DNA of 23,283 nt from Halanaerobiaceae bacterium (GCA_003554685.1 PWHA01000254.1:1-23283), one strand, 5' to 3'; shown: positions 15,248 through 23,283, numbered from the stretch's first letter. A program made the numbers and translations. The notes: generated by a model from the sequence alone, not told the origin.

Positions 15248-17128
15248 CTAGGGCCCGGCGGGATCTCCCATGCCCTCAGTTTCTCCCACCTCATCCTCCA
15301 GGTCAAAATAGCCGGCCAGCATATCGGCTGCCACTGGGGCAGCATGCTGGCTGGTGTCGCCCCTTTCGATAAAGACCACCACCGCCACCTCGGGGTCGGG
15401 CACCGGCCCGTAGGCTGTAAACCAGGCATGGCTTAAACCGCCATAACCCAGCTGAGCTGTTCCCGTCTTTCCGGCAATATCCAGGGGGAAATCCCGAAAA
15501 ACACTGCTGGCCGTCCCGTAATCTGTCATGGTTACCTCCAGCAGCCCCTGTTCGATAATTTCATAGGATTCCCGGGCAAAGGACAGCTCTTTGTCTGCTT
15601 CCGGGTTGTTTTCCTTAATAATCTCTCCCCGGTTATCAACTATTTTCCGCACCAGGGTAGGCTGGTAAATTTTACCCCGGTTGGCCACAGCAGCTGTAAT
15701 TTGCAGAAGCTGCAGCGGGGTGGTGGAGAGATAGCCCTGTCCTATTCCCATATTTATTGAATCCCCTGGATACCAGCCCTCATTCAAATTCTGTCTTTTC
15801 CAGCTGCCATCCGGCACCAGTCCGGCCCTTTCCCCGGGCAGATCAATGCCGGATACCTCTCCCAGGCCGAATTCCCGGGCTGTTTCCACCAGTCTGGTTC
15901 CCCGGAATTCCTCATAAAGCTCATAACTTAATTCATAAAAAACAATGTTATTAGATCGGCCTATGGCCCTGGTAAAATCAAGCTCACCCTCTCCGTAATT
16001 CAGCCAGTTTCTAAAGGGCCGTTCCCAACCCGGAATCCGGAATTCCCCGGTGGCATCATAAAAAGTAGTATTTTCATCTACCTCCAGGTTTTCGATGGCA
16101 GCTATGCCGGTTACTATTTTAAAAATAGATCCGGGAGAAACGGCAAACATGGTGTTGCGGTTCAGCATGGGCTGCAGGGGATCATTTCTGATCTCATCAT
16201 ATTCAGCATTGCTGAACCCGGTGGCAAATTTATTGGGGTCAAAGCGGGGATAATTACCCATGGCCAGAATCTCTCCGCTGTTTATATCCATCATTACCGC
16301 AGCCACACCTCCCGGCTCCGGTATCTCATCATCTTCCTCCGCCAGCTCCTTTAAATAATAATGTTTTTCCTCTAGCCGGGTCTCGGTCCTCTGCTGCAGT
16401 TCCCAGTCCACCGTCAGATGGAGGTCGTAACCCGGGACCGGGTCCTGGGAGCGAAGCAGATTTTCCTTGTGGCCCAGGTTGTTAACCTCGACTTCCTCAA
16501 AACCTCGCCGGCCCATTAGGTAATCCTCATACTGCCTTTCCAGCCCGGCAATTCCAATTATATCTCCCCCGGTATAATCCCTGCCCTGCTGAACAAAATC
16601 CCTTAATTCCTGCTTGCTAATTTCTCCAATATGGCCGATAATATGGGAGCCTATATCGTCATAAATATAGTCTCTTAAAGGAGCTTCCCGGATGTCAATG
16701 CCCTGAAGCTGATTGTTTCTTTCAGCAACTCTAATCATGTCTTCAACAGAAATATTCCTCCGCAAAAGCACACCATCTCCCGGACCGGAAAGTTCCTGAT
16801 TTCTAAAATAATTGCTTTCCAGGGTTTCCCGGTCGGTTTCAATAATCTCTGCCAAAAAATCGAAGAGTCCAGACCGGGTCATCTCTGGAGAAAGTTCATT
16901 GGGCTGGTAATATAGATTATAGGTCAGTTTATTGGAAACTAGAATATCTCCATCAGCTGAATAAATCCTGCCCCGGGGAGCATTAACCGGCCGAATTGAG
17001 ATCCGGTTGTTTTCAGCCATTCTGAAATATTCTTCTCCCTGAATAATCTGCAGCTGGGCTGCCCGGACAAAAAGCAGCAGGAAAACCGCTACCACAACTA
17101 TTTTAGCAATTTTTATCCTATTTTCCAT
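15248..17128 (-). CDS. mrdA: Penicillin-binding protein 2 (class B transpeptidase)
   Basis: About 626 residues. A single N-terminal membrane anchor (about 5-25) precedes a PBP dimerisation domain (NAPRGRIYSADGDIL) and a transpeptidase domain. Active-site motifs are SIFK (S334, K337), SNN (392-394) and KTGTAQ (554-559). It crosslinks peptidoglycan for elongation with RodA. The frame can start at tandem GTG codons (17143, 17140) or ATG 17128. I choose the ATG, preceded by GGTGGTGAAAGGG, but the start is uncertain by five residues. It overlaps the mreD end by 11 bases, so mreBCD and mrdA act as one unit. Confidence 0.95.
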   Translation of the reverse strand: MENRIKIAKIVVVAVFLLLFVRAAQLQIIQGEEYFRMAENNRISIRPVNAPRGRIYSADGDILVSNKLTYNLYYQPNELSPEMTRSGLFDFLAEIIETDRETLESNYFRNQELSGPGDGVLLRRNISVEDMIRVAERNNQLQGIDIREAPLRDYIYDDIGSHIIGHIGEISKQELRDFVQQGRDYTGGDIIGIAGLERQYEDYLMGRRGFEEVEVNNLGHKENLLRSQDPVPGYDLHLTVDWELQQRTETRLEEKHYYLKELAEEDDEIPEPGGVAAVMMDINSGEILAMGNYPRFDPNKFATGFSNAEYDEIRNDPLQPMLNRNTMFAVSPGSIFKIVTGIAAIENLEVDENTTFYDATGEFRIPGWERPFRNWLNYGEGELDFTRAIGRSNNIVFYELSYELYEEFRGTRLVETAREFGLGEVSGIDLPGERAGLVPDGSWKRQNLNEGWYPGDSINMGIGQGYLSTTPLQLLQITAAVANRGKIYQPTLVRKIVDNRGEIIKENNPEADKELSFARESYEIIEQGLLEVTMTDYGTASSVFRDFPLDIAGKTGTAQLGYGGLSHAWFTAYGPVPDPEVAVVVFIERGDTSQHAAPVAADMLAGYFDLEDEVGETEGMGDPAGP

Positions 17129-17618
17129 GAGCCCTTTCACCACCGGCTAAAAAATAATAAATCAGAAGATAAAAAAGAATACCCACCAGCATGGTATAAA
17201 CTGCCGTCGGCAGGAAGTTTTGCAGCAGTGCTATTAGAGGATGGATTCTAAAGATAACCTGTTCGGAAAGAAGAAAAATCAAAAGCTCATGCAGCATGGT
17301 AAAGAAAAAAAGCAGCAGGGTTACCAGGGGAAAATTTTCCTGATAAACTTTACCTTGCAGCAGGCTGGCTCCCCCGCCGGTCAGCATTCTGGAAACAGCA
17401 TAAAGTCCCAGTCCGCCTCCCAGCAGAATATCCTGCAAAAAGCCGGCAGTAAATCCCACCACCAGACCCTGACGTCTTCCCAGAAGAAAGCCAGCACTAA
17501 AGGCGATCACAAGCAAAAGATCGGGTCCAAAACTGGCTGCCGGCAGTCGTGAGAAAAAAGTTGTCTGTAAAATTAATATGATGAGTATCATAACAGGGAA
17601 ACCCAATCTCCAACGCAT
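17118..17618 (-). CDS. mreD: Rod shape-determining membrane protein MreD
   Basis: A 166-residue very hydrophobic protein with about five or six membrane helices, the normal MreD size. It begins MRWRLGFPVMILIILILQTT, carries FGPDLLLVIAFSAGFLLG, then the RRQGLVVGFTAGFLQDILLG segment typical of the family. The GTG at 17627 overlaps the AAGGGG site; the ATG at 17618 has it 8 bases upstream and is preferred. It connects MreC and the Rod synthases to the MreB filament. Only 20 bases separate it from mreC, and it overlaps mrdA. Confidence 0.93.
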   Translation of the reverse strand: MRWRLGFPVMILIILILQTTFFSRLPAASFGPDLLLVIAFSAGFLLGRRQGLVVGFTAGFLQDILLGGGLGLYAVSRMLTGGGASLLQGKVYQENFPLVTLLLFFFTMLHELLIFLLSEQVIFRIHPLIALLQNFLPTAVYTMLVGILFYLLIYYFLAGGERAHGK

Positions 17619-17638
17619 TATCTGCACCCCTTAAAGGC

Positions 17639-18472
17639 TTAAAAATCAGTAATAATAAGAACCTCTTCAATGGTTCTGGAGTCCAGGTTAAAGCTGACCT
17701 CGGCTGACTGAGAAAGCCCGTAACTGGCAGGTTCTACATTGATAACCACTCCAATGGGCAGCCCCCGGGGAAAATCCCCGGAAATACCCGAGGAAACTAT
17801 CTCATCTTCAGGTTCAATATCAGCATCCCAGGCAATTCTCTCCAGCAGTAGATTGCTGCTGCCGGGCTGGCCCCGGATAATCCCCAAAGCCCGGGAGTCC
17901 TCCCGGGCTACCCTGGCACCAGCAACAAATTCCGGATCGGTCACAAGCTTAACCTGAGAACTGCTGACCCCGGCATTTACCACCATGCCCAGCAGGTTGC
18001 CTCCATAGCTGACAACAGGCATTCTCTCTTCCACGCCATCATTGCTGCCGGCACTTACCATCAGGCTTTTCTCCCAGCTGGCCGGAGCCATGCCTATCCT
18101 TCTGGCACCTACCACTGCAGGATTGGCCAGGAGATCCTCTTTTAGATTTAACAGTTCTCTCAATCTCTGGTTCTCCTCTTCTATTTCCCTGAGAGAAATA
18201 CTATATATCACCAACTCCGATAATTCCTGCCGCAGTCTGTGATTTTCCTGGATTAGTTCCCGGGAACGAAAAAAGCTGGAATAAATGTTTTCCACCGAGC
18301 TGGTTATGCCCTCAACCGTGCCGATAAAAACAGCCAGCAGATTATAAACACCATTTTCCAGCCAGCGAAAAAGGTAAAAGTCAAAATCAAAAACATTCAC
18401 AAATAAAATCATAAGCACTAAAAGAATAATAATAGAGCTTAAGCCAATTTTCTTTTTAGTAACTTTAAACAA
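17639..18472 (-). CDS. mreC: Rod shape-determining protein MreC
   Basis: A 277-residue bitopic protein: a short cytoplasmic tail, one transmembrane helix (about 10-26), a coiled coil (about 66-115, rich in E, L and R) and a C-terminal double beta-barrel domain with SAGSNDGVEERMPVV and EIVSSGISGDFPRGLPIG, standard MreC blocks. It activates PBP2/RodA. The start is TTG, with GGGGGTGA about 7 bases upstream; no ATG option exists nearby. It lies 21 bases after mreB. Confidence 0.95.
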   Translation of the reverse strand: MFKVTKKKIGLSSIIILLVLMILFVNVFDFDFYLFRWLENGVYNLLAVFIGTVEGITSSVENIYSSFFRSRELIQENHRLRQELSELVIYSISLREIEEENQRLRELLNLKEDLLANPAVVGARRIGMAPASWEKSLMVSAGSNDGVEERMPVVSYGGNLLGMVVNAGVSSSQVKLVTDPEFVAGARVAREDSRALGIIRGQPGSSNLLLERIAWDADIEPEDEIVSSGISGDFPRGLPIGVVINVEPASYGLSQSAEVSFNLDSRTIEEVLIITDF

Positions 18473-18493
18473 ATAACTTCACCCCCGGTCTGC

Positions 18494-19534
18494 TCAGGAA
18501 ATCTTTCTGGGAGAAATTAAAACCCTCTTTAAGTTATCCAGTTCTTCCAGAGCAATACCAGTTCCCCTGACAACACAATCCAGCGGATTATCGGCAATAT
18601 GTACCGGAATATGAGTCTCACCGGCAATCAGCCTGTCCATACCCTGCAGCAGGGCTCCCCCGCCGGTAAGCATAATTCCAAAATCCATGACATCGGCCGA
18701 CAATTCCGGAGGGGTCTTCTCCAGTGTCATTTTTACTGCTTCTACAATGCTTTGCACCGGTTCCCGGATAGATTCGGTTATTTCTTCCGTATTAACTTCA
18801 ATGTTTTTGGGCAGACCGCTGACCAGATCCCGTCCCCTGATATCCAGGCGTTTATCCTGAATTCCGGAACAGGCTGCCCCAATTTCCTTTTTAATTTCCT
18901 CAGAAGATCGCTCTCCAATCATAACATTATATTCCCGTTTAACATACTGGGCAATGGCTTCATCCATCTCATCCCCGCCAATTCTGATTGAGGTGCTGCT
19001 GACTATACCTCCCAGAGAAATCACGGCCACTTCGGTGGTACCTCCGCCTATATCAACAATCATGTTACCTGCAGGCTCATTTACCGGAAGATCAGCCCCA
19101 ATAGCTGCCGCCATTGGTTCTTCAATCAAATAGGCCTTGCGGGCTCCAGCCTGCTGGGCAGCATCCAGCACCGCTCTTTTTTCCACTTCGGTAACTCCAG
19201 AAGGAACACAGATAATAATCCTCGGCCTGACCAGTCTGGTACGCTTATGAGCTTTAGTAATAAAATAGCGGAGCATCTCTTCGGTAACATCAAAATCGGC
19301 TATAACTCCATCCTTCATGGGGCGGACTGCTACAATATTGCCGGGGGTTCTGCCTATCATGTTTTTTGCTTCCTCTCCCACCGCCAGCAGTTCGTTGTTG
19401 TTTGTTCTCAAAGCCACTACCGAGGGCTCTCTGATAATTATACCCTCCCCGGAAAGATAAACCAGAGTATTTGCCGTGCCCAGGTCTATCCCCATATCTC
19501 TGGAAAAGGGGGCCCCCAGGAATTTCGTAACCAT
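18494..19534 (-). CDS. mreB: Rod shape-determining actin homologue MreB
   Basis: A 346-residue actin-fold ATPase that forms membrane-bound filaments guiding the Rod complex. Phosphate-1 motif DLGTANT (17-23), phosphate-2 DIGGGTTE (161-168) and the adenosine-site TGGGALL (290-296) are seen. The GTG at 19543 lies inside the GGAAGG-type ribosome binding site, so the ATG at 19534 is preferred. The 133-base gap to radC holds no strong promoter, only weak matches, so expression may come partly from the promoter at 21654-21682. Confidence 0.97.
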   Translation of the reverse strand: MVTKFLGAPFSRDMGIDLGTANTLVYLSGEGIIIREPSVVALRTNNNELLAVGEEAKNMIGRTPGNIVAVRPMKDGVIADFDVTEEMLRYFITKAHKRTRLVRPRIIICVPSGVTEVEKRAVLDAAQQAGARKAYLIEEPMAAAIGADLPVNEPAGNMIVDIGGGTTEVAVISLGGIVSSTSIRIGGDEMDEAIAQYVKREYNVMIGERSSEEIKKEIGAACSGIQDKRLDIRGRDLVSGLPKNIEVNTEEITESIREPVQSIVEAVKMTLEKTPPELSADVMDFGIMLTGGGALLQGMDRLIAGETHIPVHIADNPLDCVVRGTGIALEELDNLKRVLISPRKIS

Positions 19535-19667
19535 AGTTTCCACCTTCCTTGACCTTAATAGATAAAAATGCTGTCCTGCTTAAACCCTCTATTCAAAAAT
19601 ATCTGCCTGCTAAATATATCTGATGCCAGCATCAATAATATCAGGACTCTAAGCCGGGGCGATAAAA

Positions 19668-20366
19668 TTAAATATATCCTTCTTCTTTCAGGCTGGTGAA
19701 ACAGTTATAACCGATAATAAGGTGATCTAAAACTGATATGCCTACCAGTTTTCCGGCTGAAATAATTTTTTCAGTAACCATTATATCATCCCTGCTCGGG
19801 TCTGTCTCGCCGCTGGGATGATTGTGACAGAGAATAACGGCGGCAGCAGACTTTTTAATGGCAGCCTTGAAAATCTCCCGGGGCTGAACCACCGTGCTGG
19901 CAAGCCCACCCCGGCTGATCTCCTCAACCTGCAAAACCCTGTTTTTGCTGTTGAGCATAATCAGCAAAAAAACTTCTTGCTGAAGAAATCTCAGGCGGGG
20001 TATGATCAGCCTGGCAGCTTCTGCCGGAGAAGAAATCAGGGTTTTGGATCCGGGGGTCAGAGAATCAAGCCGGCGGCTCAGTTCAAAAGCCGCGATGATT
20101 CTGGCAGACTTGGCCGGACCAATTCCGGAAAAACTGCTCAACTCTTGGGCTGAGAACCCGGCAAGTTCTCGGAGAGAACCGGCTGCCTGAAGTATATCCT
20201 GACAGAGCTCCACAGCTGTTCTCCTGCTGGTGCCGCTGTTAATAAGAACGGCCAGTATCTCAGCATTGGAAAGCCCTTCCGTTCCCTGCAGCAGCAGTTT
20301 CTCCCGGGGGCGGTCCTCGGCAGCCAGCTCCTTCAGGGTATAACTTCCTGCCTTATTTTCTTTCAT
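19668..20366 (-). CDS. radC: RadC family JAB/MPN-domain protein
   Basis: A 232-residue protein with an N-terminal helix-hairpin-helix segment (about 76-93, FSGIGPAKSARI) and a JAMM/MPN metalloprotein domain. The metal motif HNHPSG is complete (H181, H183, S191, D194 in the HxHx7Sx2D pattern). Its cellular role is unsettled; the old DNA-repair label is not well supported. The ATG has AGGAG 6 bases upstream. The maf-radC-mreB order is widespread. Confidence 0.95.
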   Translation of the reverse strand: MKENKAGSYTLKELAAEDRPREKLLLQGTEGLSNAEILAVLINSGTSRRTAVELCQDILQAAGSLRELAGFSAQELSSFSGIGPAKSARIIAAFELSRRLDSLTPGSKTLISSPAEAARLIIPRLRFLQQEVFLLIMLNSKNRVLQVEEISRGGLASTVVQPREIFKAAIKKSAAAVILCHNHPSGETDPSRDDIMVTEKIISAGKLVGISVLDHLIIGYNCFTSLKEEGYI

Positions 20367-20484
20367 TCCCTGCTCCTGTCTGAATGATAATGCACCTGTT
20401 TTTGACCAAATTTAGATTTTAAATTATTGATAATTATTAATTGAATACAGTTCCAACAAAGTTTAATTTCTTATATATTTGTTT

Positions 20485-21084
20485 TTATAATATTCTGATG
20501 GCAAATCTCCCCAGCATATCAGGCAGCAGATGGACCGGCAGACCCATCACGGTAAAGTAGGAGCCGGTAATAGATTCCACCAGCAGGCTGCCAAGCCCCT
20601 GAATGGCATAGGCCCCGGCCTTACCCATTGGTTCACCGGATTCAAGGTAGGCCTCCAGCTCAGTGTCGGAAAAATCCCTCATCTTTACCCGGGTGCAGTC
20701 CAGTTCAGTTAAAAGCTCTCCGTTATTCCCCTGATTTTTTTCCAGCACAGCCAGTCCGGTATAAACCTTATGTTCCTGCTTTCTTAATCTGACCAGCATA
20801 TCCCTGGCAGCTGATAAACCCTGAGGTTTGCCCATAATTTCTCCCTGGCAAACCACTATGGTATCAGCAGCCAGAATAACAGCATCCCGGTAGCGGCCGG
20901 CTACATTTTCAGCCTTCTGCCGGGAAAGTACCACCGCAATCTCGGGGCTGGAGTTCCGGGGATTAAAATTTTCCTCCTGTCGACTGGGATCAATCAAAAA
21001 ATCCAGGCCCAGCCTTTGCAAAAGCTGTTGTCTCCGGGGAGAGGAGGAAGCCAGCACCAGTTTGGGACTTTCTGCTGAAGTCAA
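20485..21084 (-). CDS. maf: Maf family nucleotide pyrophosphatase
   Basis: A 199-residue house-cleaning pyrophosphatase acting on non-canonical or modified dNTP/NTP. Motifs: LASSSPRRQQLL (11-22), AADT with the catalytic-region D74, GKP (85-87), EPMGKAGAYAIQG and the C-terminal GSYFTVMGLP. The start is TTG, sharing the four bases TTGA with the stop codon of the upstream membrane-protein gene, so it is translationally coupled; AGGTGA lies 6 bases upstream. Maf also affects septation in Bacillus, which fits this neighbourhood. Confidence 0.96.
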   Translation of the reverse strand: MTSAESPKLVLASSSPRRQQLLQRLGLDFLIDPSRQEENFNPRNSSPEIAVVLSRQKAENVAGRYRDAVILAADTIVVCQGEIMGKPQGLSAARDMLVRLRKQEHKVYTGLAVLEKNQGNNGELLTELDCTRVKMRDFSDTELEAYLESGEPMGKAGAYAIQGLGSLLVESITGSYFTVMGLPVHLLPDMLGRFAIRIL

Positions 21085-21608
21085 TTGAAATCACCTGCCA
21101 TTTCCGGGGGCAAATAGCTGTAGGTAAAATCTACAATCAGGCCGATCATGACTCCGGCTGGTATCGCCAGCAGGGTCAGATAGGGCAGATAATAAAAAAG
21201 CCCCAGGTTACCAATTATCAAGGTGGCGGTTATGATTTGCCCCAGATTGTGAAAAACTGCTCCAATTATGCTGATCCCAATAAAGCTAAAATATCTGCCG
21301 GCCAGCAAATAAGCCAGAGCCATAAACAAAAAACCCAACAGGCCACCGCTGACACTCATGAGAAAACTGAAGGAGAGAAAGGTGCCTCCCAGCAGTGAAC
21401 CCAGCAGTATTCTAAAAATTAGGATTATCAGGCCGGCCTGAAAACCAAAAATAATCAGCCCCAGCAGGCTGGCTATATTGGCCAGGCCAATTTTTGCTCC
21501 CGGAACAAAGTGGCTGATGGGTATCAAACTCTCAACAACATGCAGCACCATACCGATTGATATCAGCAGGGCAATTATTACAATCATCTTTATTCTGCTT
21601 CTTTTCAT
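21081..21608 (-). CDS. Gx transporter / heptaprenyl diphosphate synthase component I-like membrane protein
   Basis: A 175-residue protein with about five hydrophobic segments. The family hallmark HFVPGAKIGLANIASLLGL (33-51) identifies the Gx transporter (Hpre_diP_synt_I) family. Homologues often neighbour rnf genes or polyprenyl synthase genes; substrate and activity are not proven. The ATG has AGGAGTGA about 10 bases upstream. It is the first gene after a perfect sigma-A promoter and overlaps maf by 4 bases. Its position beside Rnf suggests a role in isoprenoid or redox-linked membrane metabolism, but this is inference. Confidence 0.85.
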   Translation of the reverse strand: MKRSRIKMIVIIALLISIGMVLHVVESLIPISHFVPGAKIGLANIASLLGLIIFGFQAGLIILIFRILLGSLLGGTFLSFSFLMSVSGGLLGFLFMALAYLLAGRYFSFIGISIIGAVFHNLGQIITATLIIGNLGLFYYLPYLTLLAIPAGVMIGLIVDFTYSYLPPEMAGDFN

Positions 21609-21653
21609 TAAGCTAATTTCACTCCTGAAATAGTATCTCTTTAATTACTTATA

Positions 21654-21682
21654 ATTGTAACATCATTTACAGCTTTTGTCAA
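21654..21682 (-). promoter_or_regulatory. Perfect sigma-A promoter of the maf-radC-mre unit
   Basis: The minus strand has -35 TTGACA (21677-21682), a 17-base spacer and -10 TACAAT (21654-21659). The predicted start near 21647 lies about 40 bases before the membrane-protein ATG. Confidence 0.85.
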
Positions 21683-21710
21683 TAAGCAAAAGGGGGCCGG
21701 TCCTCTGCCG

Positions 21711-21743
21711 AAATAAGAGTAAAGGGGCACCTCCCGGTACCCC
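21711..21743 (-). terminator. Intrinsic terminator after rnfB
   Basis: On the minus strand GGGGTACC (21736-21743) pairs with GGTGCCCC (21724-21731; one G-U) around a GGGA loop. The tail is TTTACTCTTATTT, U-rich but broken. It lies about 165 bases after the rnfB stop and just before the next promoter. The remaining 165 bases hold no gene I can recognise. Confidence 0.7.
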
Positions 21744-21909
21744 AAAAGTTCTGACTTCTATCTCCTTTTCTTAAGCAGGACTTAACAGAATAATTCCCGG
21801 AAAGAACCAGAGATAAGCAGGGATTGATAAAGAGCGGTGTTACAGGTGCAGGGAAGTATTGCTAAAGAGTAGTGTGCTCCTTAATGACCTGCCGGGTTAG
21901 TCTGCAGGA

Positions 21910-22899
21910 CTAGCCCTCTTCGGTCTCCTTATCCACTGCATCGACGGGGCAGACATCGTAACAGATCCCGCATTTAATGCACTTCTTCTCATCAATCTCA
22001 TGCTGTTCCTTGGCCTCTCCGGTGATGGCATCTACCGGGCATTCCTGAGCACACTTGGTGCAGCCAATGCAGTCCTCGGTTATTTCAATGGTAGTAATCT
22101 TTTCTCCGTAGAAATCGATGGTATTGGTGGGACATTTCTCGGCACAAAGGCCGCAGTTAATACATTTTTTGTAGTCCAGAACTGCCAGATTGTCCTGCAT
22201 TTCAATGGCATCGACCGGACAGACCCGGACACACTGGGTGCAGGCAATACAGCCCACCTCACAGATCTTGCGAACAACCTTCCCGGGGTCATGAGAGGAG
22301 CAGCGAATATGATTCTGGCCGCTGGCCGGCCCTAAAACAAAAAGACCATGGGGGCATTTTTCCACACAGTTATTGCAGGCTGTGCATTTATCATCATGAA
22401 CAACCGGCAGACCGTTGTCATTCATGGTAATGGCATCAAAGGGACAGACTTCCTCACAGTCCCCGAAACCCAGACAGCTGTAGGAACATTTCTTCTCAGC
22501 CAGACCTACGGCACTGGCAGCCACACAGCTTTCAATCCCCCGGTAACTGGCATTCTTGGCTGTCTCCTGCCGGCCCCCCTTACAGAGAAGACGGGCAATC
22601 TGTTTTTCGGAAGTCTCCGCTTCAGCACCCAGCAGCTCAGCCAGTTTATCTGCCACCTCTTCTCCACCCACCGGACAGCCGGCCACCGGAGCTTTTCCCT
22701 GGACAACGGCTTCAGCGAAATTTTCACAACCGGCATAACCGCAGGCCCCACAGTTAACCCCTGGCAGGATCTCATTGGCCTCCTCCACCCGGGGATCCTT
22801 TTCTACATAAAAGGTGTGGGAGGCAAATCCCAGTCCGGCAGCCAGAAAAGCCGCCAGGCCTCCCATGCTCAGAAAAGCATAAAGAAAGATCGAATCCAT
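21910..22899 (-). CDS. rnfB: Electron transport complex subunit RnfB (polyferredoxin)
   Basis: A 329-residue iron-sulfur subunit of the Rnf complex, which couples ferredoxin oxidation by NAD+ to Na+ or H+ export. An N-terminal membrane helix (about 4-26) is followed by the RnfB 4Fe-4S domain (C50, C53, C58, C75). Six further [4Fe-4S] motifs follow, the first a CX3CX5CX3C variant (C138, C142, C148, C152) and five of CX2CX2CX3CP type starting at C172, C217, C246, C277 and C307. That makes seven clusters predicted, more than the proteobacterial form and like the long clostridial/acetogen RnfB. The ATG has GGAGGTG 7 bases upstream. It follows rnfA and appears to be the last rnf gene, as in rnfCDGEAB operons. 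Confidence 0.96.
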   Translation of the reverse strand: MDSIFLYAFLSMGGLAAFLAAGLGFASHTFYVEKDPRVEEANEILPGVNCGACGYAGCENFAEAVVQGKAPVAGCPVGGEEVADKLAELLGAEAETSEKQIARLLCKGGRQETAKNASYRGIESCVAASAVGLAEKKCSYSCLGFGDCEEVCPFDAITMNDNGLPVVHDDKCTACNNCVEKCPHGLFVLGPASGQNHIRCSSHDPGKVVRKICEVGCIACTQCVRVCPVDAIEMQDNLAVLDYKKCINCGLCAEKCPTNTIDFYGEKITTIEITEDCIGCTKCAQECPVDAITGEAKEQHEIDEKKCIKCGICYDVCPVDAVDKETEEG

Positions 22900-22933
22900 T
22901 AATTGACACCTCCAGATTGTTTAACCAGCAAGC

Positions 22934-23283
22934 TCAAACCACCGCCAGACCAGCAAAGCCCATAAAGGCCAGGGCCATCAGACCTGCCAGGATCAGGGTA
23001 ATCGGCATCCCCTGAAGGTCCCGGGGAACATCACCGTACTGGGCTTCCTCTCTTAACCCGGCAATCAGGACAATCGCCAGGGTAAAGCCAGCTCCTGCGC
23101 CAAAACCGAAAATAATGCTTTCGATAAAATTATAATCATTCATGGGAATCAAAAGGGCCATCCCCATGATGGCACAGTTGGTGGTAATCAGCGGCAGATA
23201 AATTCCCAGGGCTTTGTAAAGCACCGGGCTGACTTTCTTTATGAACATCTCCACAAACTGGACCAGCGAGGCTATTACAATAA
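22934..23283 (-). CDS. rnfA: Electron transport complex subunit RnfA, C-terminal part
   Basis: About 115 codons are visible; the N-terminus lies beyond the right edge (family length about 190). The frame is open to the last base, so the GTG at 23254 is not the start: codons before it read IVIASLVQFVEMFIKK, as expected for RnfA. The signature LGIYLPLITTNCAIMG and several membrane helices identify this integral subunit, which lies in the membrane core of Rnf. It ends 34 bases before rnfB. Confidence 0.95.
   Translation of the reverse strand, partial: IVIASLVQFVEMFIKKVSPVLYKALGIYLPLITTNCAIMGMALLIPMNDYNFIESIIFGFGAGAGFTLAIVLIAGLREEAQYGDVPRDLQGMPITLILAGLMALAFMGFAGLAVV

Noticed and set aside
22348..22902. 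184-codon open frame on the plus strand opposite rnfB
   Set aside because: It lies wholly antisense to a clear rnfB, has no family motifs, and its length is explained by the codon bias of the cysteine-rich gene.
1..23283. CRISPR arrays, transposases, integrases, phage or toxin-antitoxin genes
   Set aside because: I searched by eye for repeat-spacer patterns and typical motifs in the given frames and saw none; the window is core chromosome.

Overview
The window reads as a stretch of bacterial chromosome from a Gram-positive-lineage anaerobe. Every gene I can support lies on the minus strand, so transcription runs from right to left. The gene order (rnf, maf-radC-mreBCD, mrdA, minCDE, rodA, a radical SAM/DUF2344 pair, rng, rplU, rpmA, obgE, yhbY) is the one common in Clostridia and Halanaerobiales-like Firmicutes. 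Strong AGGAGG-type ribosome binding sites, many TTG/GTG starts, near-perfect TTGACA-17-TATAAT promoters and a long polyferredoxin-type RnfB agree with this. A halophilic Halanaerobiales member is my best guess, based on order and protein style only. I see no insertion sequence, phage gene, CRISPR array or obvious foreign island. It is core chromosome, and I did not find a clear new multi-gene system.

Right to left. At 23283-21910 lie the last two genes of a Na+/H+-pumping Rnf complex (rnfA, cut by the window edge, and rnfB), closed by a hairpin terminator. A perfect sigma-A promoter (21654-21682) then opens a unit with a Gx/HepT-like membrane protein, maf and radC, followed by the cell-shape genes mreB, mreC, mreD and mrdA (PBP2). 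After a 236-base AT-rich spacer come the division-site genes minC, minD, minE and the lipid-II polymerase rodA. Next is a tightly coupled set: a TIGR03960-type radical SAM protein, its DUF2344 partner (overlapping by 11 bases) and RNase G (2 bases further on). A strong promoter and a long structured leader precede rplU (bL21), then rpmA (bL27) and a clear terminator. obgE, yhbY, a DegV-family protein and an ABC-F ATPase follow. The left end holds tRNA-Arg(CCG) behind its own strong promoter, then a strong rRNA promoter, a 350-base leader and the first about 124 bases of a 16S rRNA gene that leaves the window.

Functionally the window joins three themes: cell elongation and septum placement (MreBCD, PBP2, RodA, MinCDE), ribosome production and RNA processing (16S, bL21, bL27, ObgE, YhbY, RNase G, ABC-F, tRNA-Arg), and membrane energetics (Rnf). 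The points most worth a second look are these: bL27 lacks the Firmicutes N-terminal extension, and the gene for its processing protease Prp is missing from its usual place; the radical SAM protein has a C-terminal four-cysteine cluster and is translationally coupled to DUF2344; the rplU leader is structured; the tRNA-Arg has an oddly long leader with short tandem repeats; and a 20-bp tandem repeat lies between obgE and yhbY.
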